Assembly: GCF_900168295.1 (NCBI RefSeq)
Contig: NZ_FVZL01000016.1
Span: forward strand, 1 to 64,000
From: Arthrobacter sp. P2b
GTDB lineage: Bacteria; Actinomycetota; Actinomycetes; Actinomycetales; Micrococcaceae
DNA length: 64,000 bases
Direction of reading: 5' to 3'
This document shows, piece by piece, positions 1 through 9,422 of the stretch. Each line of letters opens with the position of its first letter. Position 1 is the first letter of the stretch. The notes beneath the pieces are model-generated. The model had not been told where the DNA came from. It worked only from the letters and a program-made list of their open reading frames with translations, and made no database searches. A program made the translations under genes and the position numbers.

Positions 1-234
1 AAATAACGGTCTCGACAACCACTATTTTCCCAGTTCAGAGCACCCTTTCCCTGATTAACACGCCAGCCCCACAGACCCGCCATGAAAACCCCGGGCTAGG
101 AGTTCCCCCGGCATTCCGTAGCCGGGCCAGTAGCAACATTTGGAGGACGACGGCGGGACTACGTTCCGCACTCGTCCTCCATCAGTGCCAGCGAACGGCA
201 GCCGCTCCCCCGACGGGCGCCTGTCCACCGGAAC

Positions 235-1297
235 CTACGGGTGCACCAGCACCTTCACCGCCGTGTCCTTGTGGTTGATCAGGGTGTCGAAGCCCTGCTC
301 CACCAGGTCCTCCAGCGCGATCCGGCCAGTGATGAACGGCTTGAGGTCCACCTTGCCCTCCTGCACCATCCTGATCACCGCGGGTGGTCACGGACGTAGG
401 CGATGGTGCCGCGCAGGTCGATCTCCTTGAGCACCAGCTTCTGCATGTCCACGGTGGCCGGCGCACCCCAGATGGCCACGTTAACCACCACTCCCCCGGG
501 CCGGACGGCGTCGAGCATGGTGTCCAGAACGGCGTTGACGCCGGCGCATTCGAACGCGACGTCGGCCCCCGACCCGCCGGTCAGTTCCAGCACCCGCGCC
601 GGAACATCCTCCTGGCTGGGGTCCAGCACGTGGTCGGCCACCCGGCTGGAGGTGGCCTTCTCCTTGCGCGCCTGGCTGAGCTCGCTGATGATGGTGGCCA
701 CGACCATGCCCTTGAGGACGGCGGCGGTGAGCAGCCCGATGGGCCCGGCCCGGTCCACCAGCGCCGTGTCGCCGGCTTCACGCCGCTGCGCCACCGCGTG
801 ATGCGCCACGGACAGCGGCTCGATCAGCGCCGCCTCGTCCAGCGGAATGTCCCCGATGGGATGCACCCACCGCGCATCCACCACGATCTTCTCGCTCAGC
901 CCTCCCCTGCCACCGGACAGCCCGATGAACCCCATTTGCCGGCACAGGTGGTAGCTTCCCGCCTGGCACATGTCGCAGTCGCCGTCCACAAAATAGGGTT
1001 CGACGACGACGTTGTCACCAACTTCCAGCCCCTCCAGGCCATCGCCCACTTCCGAGACGGTCCCGGAGAACTAGTGCCCAAGCGTCGCCGGGAGCCCTCG
1101 TGCGACAGCGGGTGCGGATGGCCGGGAGCCGGGCAGAAGATGGGCCCTTCCAGGTATTCGTGCAGGTCTGTGCCGCAGATGCCGCACCACGCGACGTCGA
1201 TCTTCACCGCCCCGGCGCGGAGTTCCGGCTCCGGGATGTCGATGCGGATGTCCTTGCGGGCGTGGAGTCGTGTCCGAGGTACTGCAGCTGCGGCCTA
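235..1297 (-). pseudogene. Decayed zinc-dependent alcohol/butanediol dehydrogenase
   Basis: Remnant of a medium-chain, zinc-dependent dehydrogenase of the 2,3-butanediol/sorbitol type. The N-terminal zinc site (CGICGTDLHEYLEGP), the structural-zinc loop (CDMCQAGSYHLC) and the Rossmann region (VDRAGPIGLLTAAVLKG) are all readable but lie in different frames. Lesions seen: a missing base or bases near 1265, a frame change near 1100, an in-frame TAG at about 1072-1074 where the family has GHEFSG, and a one-base loss near 383 (VRDHP|AVIRMV). The C-terminus (FDTLINHKDTAVKVLVHP) then reads to a TAG at 235-237. No start codon is intact. The family identity is clear from motifs; the original substrate is unknown. 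At least four independent lesions argue for real decay rather than a single sequencing error. Confidence 0.85.
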
Positions 1298-1402
1298 AGT
1301 ACCGGCTGCACCCGGTACTCAAGGCCTACGTGACGGGATTCTGGCGCCCATAGCCACGGCTGAAGCTCCCACCAACCTCGCTCTTCACCCGTCGAGGGAG
1401 AC

Positions 1403-2386
1403 TTATGAAAATGTTCCGGCAGGTATTATATTCGTCGTCCCATCACTCATTACGTTCACTACCCTCGATGCAACTTTTCCCGTTGCCTGGTTAACGCGCA
1501 GCTCAGTGCGGTGTGAGTTTCCGCAACAAGTACAGTCGGACCGAATGTATAGCTTCAACCTGCGCCATTCCGGAGTTTCCTCTAATCGCCGCTTAACAAT
1601 ATAGAACTCCGCGGGGTTGACTGGTTCAGCCGGAAGCGAGTAAGTTCGCTTTTCAACGTCTGTTTCTTCCTGCTCTTCAGTAGAAACACTTTTGAACCTG
1701 TTGGTTAGCACGCTTTCGAGGGAACTCGTCAAGGCCGCGATATCTCCAGATTTCAAACCTAGGCCTGCCTTCAACGTAGAAGTGCTTTCCTCTTCAAATT
1801 GCAAAACCGTTTTAGTCCTTGTCGTTCGTGTAAACTCTCGTTGCTCCCCAGCGTTTATCTCAAGTATCATGCGCCAAGAGTCCTCATCAATGTATCGAGA
1901 ATCGACGACTTCAACGCCGGAAACATAGTACTCGACCGCGTGCTTCCAGGGAGCTCGCCACTGGCGCTTACGATACACGGAAGCAGGAGCTTGACTATGA
2001 TCCAATAGGGCTGCTTCAAGCTGATAAGCGTGGAACCATTTACTGACAACTGAAGGCAGGTCAGCGACGCGCGCCTTATCCAAATAGTCGTTGTAACCGC
2101 TATGAAGAGCTTTTGCCACTTCATCCTTCTCCGCCTGACCAGTGAACATAATCGCCTTAACGCGAGCATCTTTGGCCCTGATTGCTCTGAACACAGAGGT
2201 GCCAGTTTCTGATCCTAGCTTTTGATCCAGAACAACCACCTTGATTTGATGATTCTCGATAATTTCCAGGGCCTCGCGGGAAGTTGCAACATGCTCAACA
2301 CGGAATCCGGTCCTTTTGCGAATCAGGTTTGCATACTCGATGGCCGCAGTCGCTTCGTTTTCGACGATTAGAATTTCTATGCTCAT
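1403..2386 (-). CDS. Response regulator with uncharacterised output domain
   Basis: Probable second gene of a two-component pair; its ATG overlaps the kinase stop by one base (TAATG). Residues 3-115 form a receiver domain: phospho-acceptor D54 in VVVLDQKLG, T82 in MFTGQ and K104 in YLDKA. The usual acidic pair reads E9-N10 instead of D-D. Residues 120-327 match no DNA-binding output domain I recognise: there is no obvious HTH, the middle is rich in charged and Thr residues, and the end carries a cysteine cluster (CTCCGNSH, near residue 287) that could bind metal. The protein may therefore act through protein or RNA contacts rather than as a classical transcription factor. Base composition is lower in GC than the flanking chromosome, as expected for acquired DNA. 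Confidence 0.8.
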   Translation of the reverse strand: MSIEILIVENEATAAIEYANLIRKRTGFRVEHVATSREALEIIENHQIKVVVLDQKLGSETGTSVFRAIRAKDARVKAIMFTGQAEKDEVAKALHSGYNDYLDKARVADLPSVVSKWFHAYQLEAALLDHSQAPASVYRKRQWRAPWKHAVEYYVSGVEVVDSRYIDEDSWRMILEINAGEQREFTRTTRTKTVLQFEEESTSTLKAGLGLKSGDIAALTSSLESVLTNRFKSVSTEEQEETDVEKRTYSLPAEPVNPAEFYIVKRRLEETPEWRRLKLYIRSDCTCCGNSHRTELRVNQATGKVASRVVNVMSDGTTNIIPAGTFS

Positions 2387-3351
2387 TATTTTTTCTCCGG
2401 CAACTTGATCTGAAATGTGACTTGGTCGCCCCTGACCTCATGACTAATAGTGCCTGAATGAGCCGTAACCAAACGCCGGACTGCACTCAACCCCAACCCT
2501 TGGTGGTCTGGTTTTGTACTGTGGCCAGCATTGTATATGGAGTCGTCTAAATCATTACCACCAAGAGAATTCGTAACTGTCAAATGGAGCCACCCTAGGG
2601 ATTCGCGACATCTAACCGATATCGCGCTTTCGTCAGGGGGCAAGTCGCGCGATGCTTCTACGGCATTTTCGATGAGCGGCAGCATAGTGGCCAGTATGAA
2701 AGTATTTGAGTAGCCTGGTACTTCGTCGGGCCCCTCATACGTCAGTTGGCCATCCCGCGCTTGGTACACGATCCCCGATTTACTGACCGCCTCGGACAGG
2801 AACTGGGAAGTCCACTCTTTGGACCGGGCCGCAACTTTCGAGAGTTCACTGTAGGCACCGATGAAGACTTTGCATATCTCAATGCTGGACAAGATTCGGT
2901 TCAACGACTGAATAGATTCAATGTCGCTGACACCTTCCACCCTCGATGAGTCAACTAAAACTAGGGTAGCGGCCTCAATTTGGCTGAGCGGAGTATTTAG
3001 GCTGTGGGCTATTTCTCCTACCACAGACTGGGAGTCTTCAGAGGTTGTGGGACGACGACTATTAGGATGATCACCGGCGGCCCTGTCTGAATCGGGATTG
3101 CTAACATTGACGTTTACGACCGGGGTAATCTCTCCGATACGGCGCAACACTTCCAGCATCAGCCTGTCCGGCTGCCGATCGTTGCTCTCACCGTAGCTGA
3201 AACGGTAGTCCTGCTCCTGCTGCCACTTACTAGTCAACCGCTGGAGATTGGAGCGCGAACGCCTGTTTTCGGCGCTTGCATAGAAAGCAACAAATAACCC
3301 TAGAAGTCCTGTAAGCAGGGCGACGATCGTGAGCACTCCTTGTTGATCCAT
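2386..3351 (-). CDS. Sensor histidine kinase, one N-terminal TM segment
   Basis: Histidine kinase that should phosphorylate the overlapping downstream regulator. One hydrophobic segment lies at residues 5-26 with almost no extracellular part, so it probably senses something at or inside the membrane. A basic, coiled stretch follows (27-75). The H-box is GEIAHSLNTPLSQ with H116. The ATPase domain has an N-box (LPLIENAVEAS, N229) and a G-box (GHSTKPDHQGLGLSAV). No PAS, HAMP or GAF domain is visible. It is 321 residues long, a minimal kinase. The ATG at 3351 fits the hydrophobic N-terminus. Its position at the edge of a defence-type island could mean the pair controls that island, but nothing in the sequence proves this. 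Confidence 0.85.
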   Translation of the reverse strand: MDQQGVLTIVALLTGLLGLFVAFYASAENRRSRSNLQRLTSKWQQEQDYRFSYGESNDRQPDRLMLEVLRRIGEITPVVNVNVSNPDSDRAAGDHPNSRRPTTSEDSQSVVGEIAHSLNTPLSQIEAATLVLVDSSRVEGVSDIESIQSLNRILSSIEICKVFIGAYSELSKVAARSKEWTSQFLSEAVSKSGIVYQARDGQLTYEGPDEVPGYSNTFILATMLPLIENAVEASRDLPPDESAISVRCRESLGWLHLTVTNSLGGNDLDDSIYNAGHSTKPDHQGLGLSAVRRLVTAHSGTISHEVRGDQVTFQIKLPEKK

Positions 3352-3569
3352 GAGGTCTTTCTCCTGTATAAAACTGCTCTCCTTCTCAACCGGACTCGGA
3401 AGACGATTGTGAGAAGTGGTCGGTGGTACTACTAAAACAACAGTAAACGGAGCAGACTGATTTGGTGATGCCAGCGACGGCTTTCCGTCAGTGCCGCCAC
3501 CGGCAGAGCAACCTGCGCTTGGTCGCGTGTCAGCCCGGAGGTGTTGAAGACGTGCTTGACCCGGCCTCT

Positions 3570-4012
3570 GTGCCGCTTATCCATCTCCGTCCAGTTGGCG
3601 GATCCAGATGTCTGCGGACCGCTCAACATCATCAGCGCGGACACGCTGCGGATGGTTCGGTACACGGTCCGGGTGGCGGAGTCAATGCTGGTAACGTCCG
3701 ACGGCGGGCCTCCTCGGGTGCCTCGTCTTCCTTGCGTACGACCCGGCAAGTTGTCCGCAGGCCCGCTGTTAAGGTGGCCTCGCTGGAGCTGCTTGACGAC
3801 AGGGCTGCCGATGTTTGCTGACGGGAGCAGCGTGCCGCTGACGCTGCGCCGGGCGGAGATCCTGGCGCTGCTGGACTCACGGACCCAGGGATGGAGCGCG
3901 GAGGAGCTGGCCTATGAACTCCACGGGGATGCAGGCACGCCGTAGGCCGTCCGGACGGAGATGTTCCGGGTGCGGTCGATGCTGTTGGTGTTCATGGGTG
4001 GATCTCCTTGAC
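3570..4012 (+). pseudogene. GAF-type transcriptional regulator remnant
   Basis: Broken 3' half of an actinobacterial GAF/helix-turn-helix regulator of the type often found beside acetoin or alcohol dehydrogenase genes. Readable parts are a GAF-end segment (GPLNIISADTLRMVRYTV, about 3618-3671) and a C-terminal winged-helix segment (LTLRRAEILALLDSRTQGWS, then AEELAYELHG). A TAG follows at 3943-3945, and the remaining conserved end (AVRTEMFRVRSML) continues beyond it. The middle is shifted between frames. It may once have controlled the dead dehydrogenase at 235-1297, but that is inference from typical family context. Low information content makes the 5' limit uncertain. Confidence 0.5.
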
Positions 4013-4124
4013 TGTGAACGGAAGCAGATGGTGGTGGTCGGCAGGCTCGGCGCCATCGCGCCGGTCTGTCTGGTCCGCGCCCGAGCCGCCGTAGCGGGTA
4101 TGCAGCAGGCCGCGGCAGAAGTGG

Positions 4125-4558
4125 GCATTGCCGTCAATGGAAATGCGGGTGGAGCGGGCCCGCATCAGGGCCATCGAACTCTCCGCACGGTTCGAGGTGA
4201 CGGCCTCCACCATCCGACGTGTCCTGGCTCTGCTGAACGGGCAGTGCCGGTGGCCCGCACCTACGGCGGGGGCGATGGCCTTGGGCGCGCACCCAAAGCG
4301 TCGCTCACGCAGCGCACCGCGAGGCCTTCAAGCAAAACACGCCGTCGCCGGCAGGGCGGCGTCCGTGCTAGTGCCGGGGAAGAACTCCTGCTCGACGCCG
4401 GCTCCACGGCGGGTGCCCTGGCCCACGAACTGCGCGGGTTCGACAAGCTGTAGGTGACGACACCGGGCGTCAACACCATGCAGAAACTCGCAGATTCCGA
4501 GGGCATCGTGGTGGACTGCCTGGGCGGCCGGCTGTGGAGTGTTTCCCAGAGTTTGTCG
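4125..4558 (+). pseudogene. deoR-family regulator, N-terminal half, frameshifted
   Basis: Front part of a DeoR-type sugar regulator. The HTH reads IELSARFEVTASTIRRVLAL in one frame. The sensor domain then switches frame (LLLDAGSTAGALAHELRGF), hits a TAG at about 4450, and continues as VTTPGVNTMQKLADSEGIVV and DCLGGRL. The homology stops near 4558, just before an IS481-like transposase tail. The expected C-terminal sensor half (LADSSKLG motif) is missing here, but decayed copies of it recur at about 7470, 8150 and 9650. No functional product is expected. The family assignment is firm from the HTH and the GGRL/DAGST motifs. Confidence 0.7.
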
Positions 4559-4573
4559 GGCCCCTAGTTGTAC

Positions 4574-4875
4574 TCAGCCAGTAGGTTGGTTGCACCTGCT
4601 GATGGCTGGTTTGCCTCCGAGGCTGCCGTGGGGCCGGTGGTTGTTGTAGAAGTTTAGCCATGGCTGCAGGGCTTCGGTGCGTGCTTGGTTGGATGTGAAT
4701 GGTTGGCGGTATGCCCAGCCTTCCTGCAGGGTGCGGTTGAAGCGTTCTGCTTTGCCGTTTTGCCAGGGATGGCGGGGTTTTATCAGGATGTGTTTGGCGC
4801 CCAGCGCAGCGAGTGCGTCCTGGAAATCGCCGGAGAGCCGGTAGGCGAAGGCGTTGTCGGTCATGACGCGTTTGA
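4574..4875 (-). mobile_element. IS481-type transposase, C-terminal fragment
   Basis: Truncated integrase-core transposase. The readable part starts at VMTDNAFAYR (second catalytic Asp within TDN) and runs through HPWQNGKAERFNRTLQEGWA (catalytic Glu in KAERFNRT) to the typical end YNNHRPHGSLGGKPA. The upstream two thirds, with the HTH and first catalytic Asp, are absent; codons before about 4875 do not match the family. It lies directly after the truncated deoR remnant, so transposon insertion may have caused the break. I saw no convincing terminal inverted repeats or target duplication. It cannot be active. Confidence 0.8.
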
Positions 4876-5178
4876 CCGGATGCGGTAGTACAGGTTGAGG
4901 TGGCCGCTGTTGTCGGGAGTAGGGGCTAGCCGTCTCGCGCGCACCCCACGATCGCACAAGCTATCCCGAATTTTGGGGCAGGCATCGATGTGGCCGTTCA
5001 AAACCGTTCTGAGGAGAGCCGAGGAGGTTATTACCGACCTGCAAAATCGGTCAGTGTCCAAGTGCGGTGTAACGGAACCAGCCAGAAAAAGTATCCTTGC
5101 CGTAAAGTGCAGACTGCCCACGGAAAAGCCGCGGAATGAGTGATTCTTTGACTAGTAGGAGCTTGGGAGCGACCGGAG

Positions 5179-6129
5179 ATGCGTGATACCTCAAGCCGCT
5201 TCCAACCGCAGGTGATTGAGATTTTTCTGCCCTATGGCGATCCAAAGTCGATACGACGTGCAAAATTCCCAACACAGAACATCGTGGTCTATGACATTCC
5301 GCGAAGCGACTTAGGGCTCTTTCTAGCAGACCCAAGCTCCCCATGCCCGGCCCTGTATTTTCTTATTGCTGACAAGTCCGGGCCGCTCCCTAGCTGCTAT
5401 ATAGGACAGACGGACAACGCCCGCCGTCGTCTAGGTGAGCATGAAGCTAGCAGGGATTTCTGGAGTCGGGCGCTTGTAGCGATGGCAACCGATGCCACTT
5501 GGGCATCTACCCATGTGACCTACTTGGAGCATGAGGCCATTCAGGAGGCCAGGAAGATAAAGCGCTACTCGATTGAAAATTCCGACAACGGCTCCAGACG
5601 AAATGTTCCAGATACGATAACGGCTGTTTGTGACCAGCATTTTGATACGGTGGCGGTCCTCCTCGCTACGCTCGGCCAGCCTGTACTCGAACCGATTTTC
5701 GGCCCCTTTCCATCCCATACCGGGAGTACTACGCCATGGGGATACTTCGTTAACGGCCTTGGTTCTAGAGCCCATGGAGTCTTCGGCCCAGAGGGCTTGG
5801 TCGTTTTCAAGGGTTCGCGGCTGCCTGTGCCTACGTATGACACGGATGCGGCAGGTGGAGAAGCTCTCCGACGACAACTTATTGAAGCTGAGGTCCTAGC
5901 TGAAGATGAAGATGAGAATATATTTTTGACCGACTACCTATTCTCCGTGCCAGACGACTCAGCTCTGCTCTTGGTTGGGAAACGGCAGCAGGCAGCACGA
6001 CTTTGGACAGATGCGCAAGGTAGGACCTACGAGGAAGCTTGGATGGCAGGAATCGAGGCGGTTATGAGCCAACCTCTTGGACCAACAGCAGGAGAGAAGC
6101 ACCCCCATGAACCGGAGGTTTCTTCATGA
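5179..6129 (+). CDS. GIY-YIG nuclease with C-terminal DUF4357 domain
   Basis: Predicted nuclease. Residues 58-125 form a GIY-YIG domain: the first motif is ALYFLI (Y60), the second is SCYIGQTDNARRR (Y74-I-G76, conserved Arg at 82-84), and the catalytic Glu is most likely E117 in TYLEHEA. Residues 195-300 match DUF4357, a small domain often fused to GIY-YIG nucleases (HGVFGPEGLVVFKGSRL; later DYLFSVPDDSALLLVGKRQ). The target could be DNA or RNA. Its TGA overlaps the ATG of the next gene by four bases, so the two proteins are very likely made together. The pair sits between dead regulator fragments in an island rich in nucleases, which suggests an anti-phage role; that is inference. Confidence 0.8.
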   Translation: MRDTSSRFQPQVIEIFLPYGDPKSIRRAKFPTQNIVVYDIPRSDLGLFLADPSSPCPALYFLIADKSGPLPSCYIGQTDNARRRLGEHEASRDFWSRALVAMATDATWASTHVTYLEHEAIQEARKIKRYSIENSDNGSRRNVPDTITAVCDQHFDTVAVLLATLGQPVLEPIFGPFPSHTGSTTPWGYFVNGLGSRAHGVFGPEGLVVFKGSRLPVPTYDTDAAGGEALRRQLIEAEVLAEDEDENIFLTDYLFSVPDDSALLLVGKRQQAARLWTDAQGRTYEEAWMAGIEAVMSQPLGPTAGEKHPHEPEVSS

Positions 6130-7328
6130 CCTCCCCGCATCCAGGGATCAACCTGCTGTCTAATCAGCAGTGGATGGCCCGCTATGGCACCTACTTGCAG
6201 GTAGGCGACGAGATTATCCACGCTAAAGTCACTGACGGACTGGCTGCGCTAATTGATAGCTTCGACATTGAGAGCCAAATCGAGAGCATGCTCCGTCAGT
6301 TCGACGACATGGCCACAGGCTATAGCCTGGAAAACGGCGTCGCCTTTGTATTTCCATATGAGACACTAGTTCCTTTGCCTCCAGGCTACAGCAGTAACCG
6401 GATTTCTGTTCAAGAACAGGAGGTCCGGATCGTGCAATTTTTGAACTTTTCAACAACTATCCACGCAGGAAGCTTGGCCGCACGAATAGGGCATTGTTTC
6501 GCCATTGTGTGTGTATTCGGTTTACGGCCGACACCTCTTAACGCTATCGGTGCGCTCAACCGCGGCGTTGAGTATGCTAACGATATCCTTGGAGCTTACA
6601 GTCTCGCACGCCATGACCATGGCATTTACACTCTCACATTGGGCACTCTTCCGAGCTATATTCGAGCATTTGAAGTAGATGCGGGGAATGTTAGGACCAT
6701 CAAATTCACAGGAGCGGTAAGGCCCAATGGACAGGATGTAGCGGATCGAATTTCCAAGCGAGTTCTGATAGATGATGATGAGCTACAACGTTTTAGAAGG
6801 TATTCCGAGGAGCTCCCGCTTCGTCCTGCAGAACGCTATCTCGCGAATTTAATGAGGACCTGCATTACTAAGTTATGCCTGCAGGATTATGATGGTGCAG
6901 TCTTGGACAGCGGAAGGTTCGCTGAACTTGCCCTACGGCTTGTGGCCAGTCGTATCTCCTCTCTCAAGCCAGAGGAGACCGTGGACAACCAAAACCTCTT
7001 CACTCGGGGAAAGAATGCAAGGCCTGGGCTGCTAAATCACATCGCTCGAGAACTCAAGTTCACCGGAAGTCACAAGATCAGTCTTTGGACAAAAAATGCG
7101 AGAGATCTCAGAAACCGTCTGACACATGGTCTCCTATTTGAAACGATTTCCGGCGACCAGGCGCACGCGGCCGTTAAGGCCGATCTAGAACTTGTACAAC
7201 TGGCCGTAGAAAAGCTTCCCGATGCCGACTGGAATATTAAGGTTCTCGCAGTAGGAGCAAACATATACGGCAATATATTTTCACACCGAACAACAAAATC
7301 TCAACGGAATCGTCAGCAAGGGCACTAG
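6126..7328 (+). CDS. Unknown protein with C-terminal HEPN-like domain
   Basis: Not a family I can name. The first 280 of 400 residues have mixed alpha/beta character and no motif I recognise. Residues 298-365 are helical and contain RNRLTH (R329 to H334), which fits the Rx4-6H signature of HEPN domains, many of which are RNases in toxin and abortive-infection systems. The preceding stretch (GLLNHIARELKF) resembles the helix that usually comes before this motif. The ATG overlaps the stop of the GIY-YIG gene by four bases. No membrane segment or signal peptide is visible. If the HEPN call is right, this could be an RNase effector or sensor working with the upstream nuclease. Confidence 0.65.
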   Translation: MTSPHPGINLLSNQQWMARYGTYLQVGDEIIHAKVTDGLAALIDSFDIESQIESMLRQFDDMATGYSLENGVAFVFPYETLVPLPPGYSSNRISVQEQEVRIVQFLNFSTTIHAGSLAARIGHCFAIVCVFGLRPTPLNAIGALNRGVEYANDILGAYSLARHDHGIYTLTLGTLPSYIRAFEVDAGNVRTIKFTGAVRPNGQDVADRISKRVLIDDDELQRFRRYSEELPLRPAERYLANLMRTCITKLCLQDYDGAVLDSGRFAELALRLVASRISSLKPEETVDNQNLFTRGKNARPGLLNHIARELKFTGSHKISLWTKNARDLRNRLTHGLLFETISGDQAHAAVKADLELVQLAVEKLPDADWNIKVLAVGANIYGNIFSHRTTKSQRNRQQGH

Positions 7329-7467
7329 CCGTGAAACGAAAGCTGGTAACGGTCTGAACACATAGCGCGCCCATGGCCCAGTTCTTTCCGGGCTGGCCGG
7401 GGAAGAACTGCGACCTAGTGGCCGCCGCTTACCACGACCAAAAGCACGGGCCAATGAAGGCTTGACC

Positions 7468-7722
7468 GCGTGTCCCTGGGCGCCGACGCCGTCACCGCCG
7501 AGGACGGTATCTGCGAAACCGATCGTGCCCAGACCCGCTTCAAAGAGCTCACCGCCCGCCGCGACCGGGAAGTCTAGGTCCTGGCCGACTCGTCCAAGCT
7601 GGGCCTGGGGCCTTCCACGCCTGGGCGCGACTGGCGTCGCCTAGACCCTCGTAACGGACGAGGGCGCCGAGCCCTAGCAGGTGCAGAAGTTCGGGACGCT
7701 GGGGTTGAGGTTGAGCGGCTCT
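7468..7722 (+). pseudogene. deoR-family C-terminal fragment, copy 1
   Basis: Decayed C-terminal sensor half of a DeoR regulator. It reads SLGADAVTAEDGICETD, then KELTARRDREV, a TAG, then VLADSSKLGLGP, then a shift into FHAWARLAS and TLVTDEGAEP with more stops. The VLADSSKLG motif is diagnostic of DeoR C-terminal domains. It follows the GIY-YIG/HEPN cassette. The first half of the gene is not present here. The rest of the gap from 7329 to 8140 contains no gene I can support. Confidence 0.65.
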
Positions 7723-8151
7723 TCGTATTTAGGCGCGGTTTGTCTGTTTGATCCGGTAGGGGCGTTGGCCGACGGCGACGAGTACGCGTCCGAGCCCGGT
7801 GCTTTGATGCCTTGACCCGAAGGTGGACCTTAGTATCGCACGGGACCCTGTACTGAGTAGCTGCGTCACGTTTCCCGTGTTTAGTGAGCGAATTCTCTTG
7901 TGGTTCATCGGTTCGCCCTTCGGAAGATCACCTGCCGCCGCTGACGGCCGGAATACGTTTCGGCGCAGCCCTGCCCCCGAAACCAACGGGTGCCGGCAGA
8001 CAACCCTCCAACGGCTGGCCGAAATAACGGCTTGAGCCGGCGTCAATAGCAGGCAAACCCACGGTCGCTGTTGGCCGCTACCTGTCTTTTGGGCTCGAAC
8101 TACCTGTTCCTCGGGTCCGAACTTCAGTTCTTACACGGCTTGTAGTGTCCG

Positions 8152-8406
8152 GTGGCGGCCGCCCGCTCGCCGGCCCGTCTCAAGGAGCTCCTGGCCGGCC
8201 GTGGCCGGGAAGTGTATGTGCTTGCGGATTCATCCAAGCTCAGCCTGCGGCCGTTCCACGTCTGGGCCCGGTTGGCGCTCCTATGGATCTTGGTGACCGA
8301 CGACGGCGCCGACCCCGAGCAGGTGCAGAAGCCTGCGGCTTCCGGGCTGCAGGTTGAGATGGGCGTTCGAGCCTCCGGAACCCTTACTCACGGCTCTAGA
8401 ACCTAG
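8152..8406 (+). pseudogene. deoR-family C-terminal fragment, copy 2
   Basis: A second copy of the DeoR C-terminal end, still open for about 84 codons: ARLKELLAGRGREVYVLADS, then SKLSLRPFHVWARLAL and LVTDDGADPEQVQK. It lacks the HTH and half of the sensor domain, so it cannot be a working regulator. By eye it is roughly 75% identical in nucleotides to copy 1 over 90-100 bases. It lies immediately before the TIR-like gene. Confidence 0.65.
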
Positions 8407-8567
8407 CTATTGGACGTCGCTCAACACCCGATCTTGTCTCTAAAGATCTCTCGCCGAGTAAGGCCAAAGCATTTTCCGGAACGGCTGCCACCTGTACTTG
8501 CGGACGACTCATGGCCCTGCTCAACATCTAAAATAAGGGCTGGTCCATCCACTTTGAAGGAGTCCCG

Positions 8568-9422
8568 TTGGCAACATCCGTGAACAACCAAACCAAGATC
8601 AAACCAAGAAAGGTCTTCGTGATATCGCCCATAGGTGCAGCCGGCAGCCCCGTGCGAAAACATGCGGACCTCTTTCTCAAATATATCGTCCGTGCAGCAC
8701 TTCCCGAGCCTGCTTATGCGGTGGAACGGGCGGACGAAAATGACTCTCCCCTAGCTATCACAGCCGCCATGCTCAGTTCGCTCCTGGAGGCAGAGATCTG
8801 CGTTGCCGACATCACGGGTCGTAACCCAAACGTCATGTATGAACTCGCCATCGCTCACGCTATGAACAAACACGTGGTGATCATGGATAGCGATCCTGAA
8901 AGTTCACCCTTTGATATTCAAGACATGCGTGCCGTTCCCTACGGCCTGATGCCTGACGAGGTTGAGGCTGCGGTGCGGCAGTTGCGCCAGAAGGCTGAGC
9001 ATGAACCCAGTCACAGCACTTTTCGAGACATGATGAATCCAGTTGCCGTGGCCTTCCGAAAGTGGACCGACCAGAAACGGGCCGAAAGTGCGAGTAGCTC
9101 CTCAGAACAGGCGCTCCTCCGTATCGTTGAACGGTTAGAGCAAAAAGTTGAACGAGCAATATCACCTCGGCCTCGAGTCAGCTCGATTCCAGCAGCTCCA
9201 TACGTCAACGACCAACAGGAACGGGACCATCTCAAGGCGAAAGCTAATGAAAAGCTGAAGACGCTAATGAGCCGCCGCGACTTAAGTACAGACGGTAGTG
9301 CGGAATTTCGTGATTGGGTTGCGCAAGGGACCGCTCTTCTTTCCGGCCCCTGCAGCAACGCCGAGCTGAGAGCTTGGTTGGTCGATGCGGACATCCTCCT
9401 TGGTGACCCTGCAGGTCGGTGA
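8568..9422 (+). CDS. TIR/deoxyribosyltransferase-like effector candidate
   Basis: Residues 14-130 have the fold signature shared by nucleoside 2-deoxyribosyltransferase-like and TIR-like domains: a first strand with KVFVISPIG, R30 and D34 in the following helix, and the strong motif VADITGRNPNVMYELAIAHA, where E92 is the likely catalytic Glu. Proteins of this type in bacteria are often NAD- or nucleotide-degrading effectors of abortive infection. Residues 170-284 form a charged helical tail without an assigned domain. The TTG start at 8568 is supported by GAAGGAG seven bases upstream. It is a single-gene cassette between dead deoR fragments. The enzymatic activity is inferred, not visible. 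Confidence 0.7.
   Translation: MATSVNNQTKIKPRKVFVISPIGAAGSPVRKHADLFLKYIVRAALPEPAYAVERADENDSPLAITAAMLSSLLEAEICVADITGRNPNVMYELAIAHAMNKHVVIMDSDPESSPFDIQDMRAVPYGLMPDEVEAAVRQLRQKAEHEPSHSTFRDMMNPVAVAFRKWTDQKRAESASSSSEQALLRIVERLEQKVERAISPRPRVSSIPAAPYVNDQQERDHLKAKANEKLKTLMSRRDLSTDGSAEFRDWVAQGTALLSGPCSNAELRAWLVDADILLGDPAGR

Noticed and set aside
3432..3749. A 105-codon minus-strand gene
   Set aside because: Arg/Thr-rich composition without motif; the plus strand in the same place carries readable GAF-regulator remnants.
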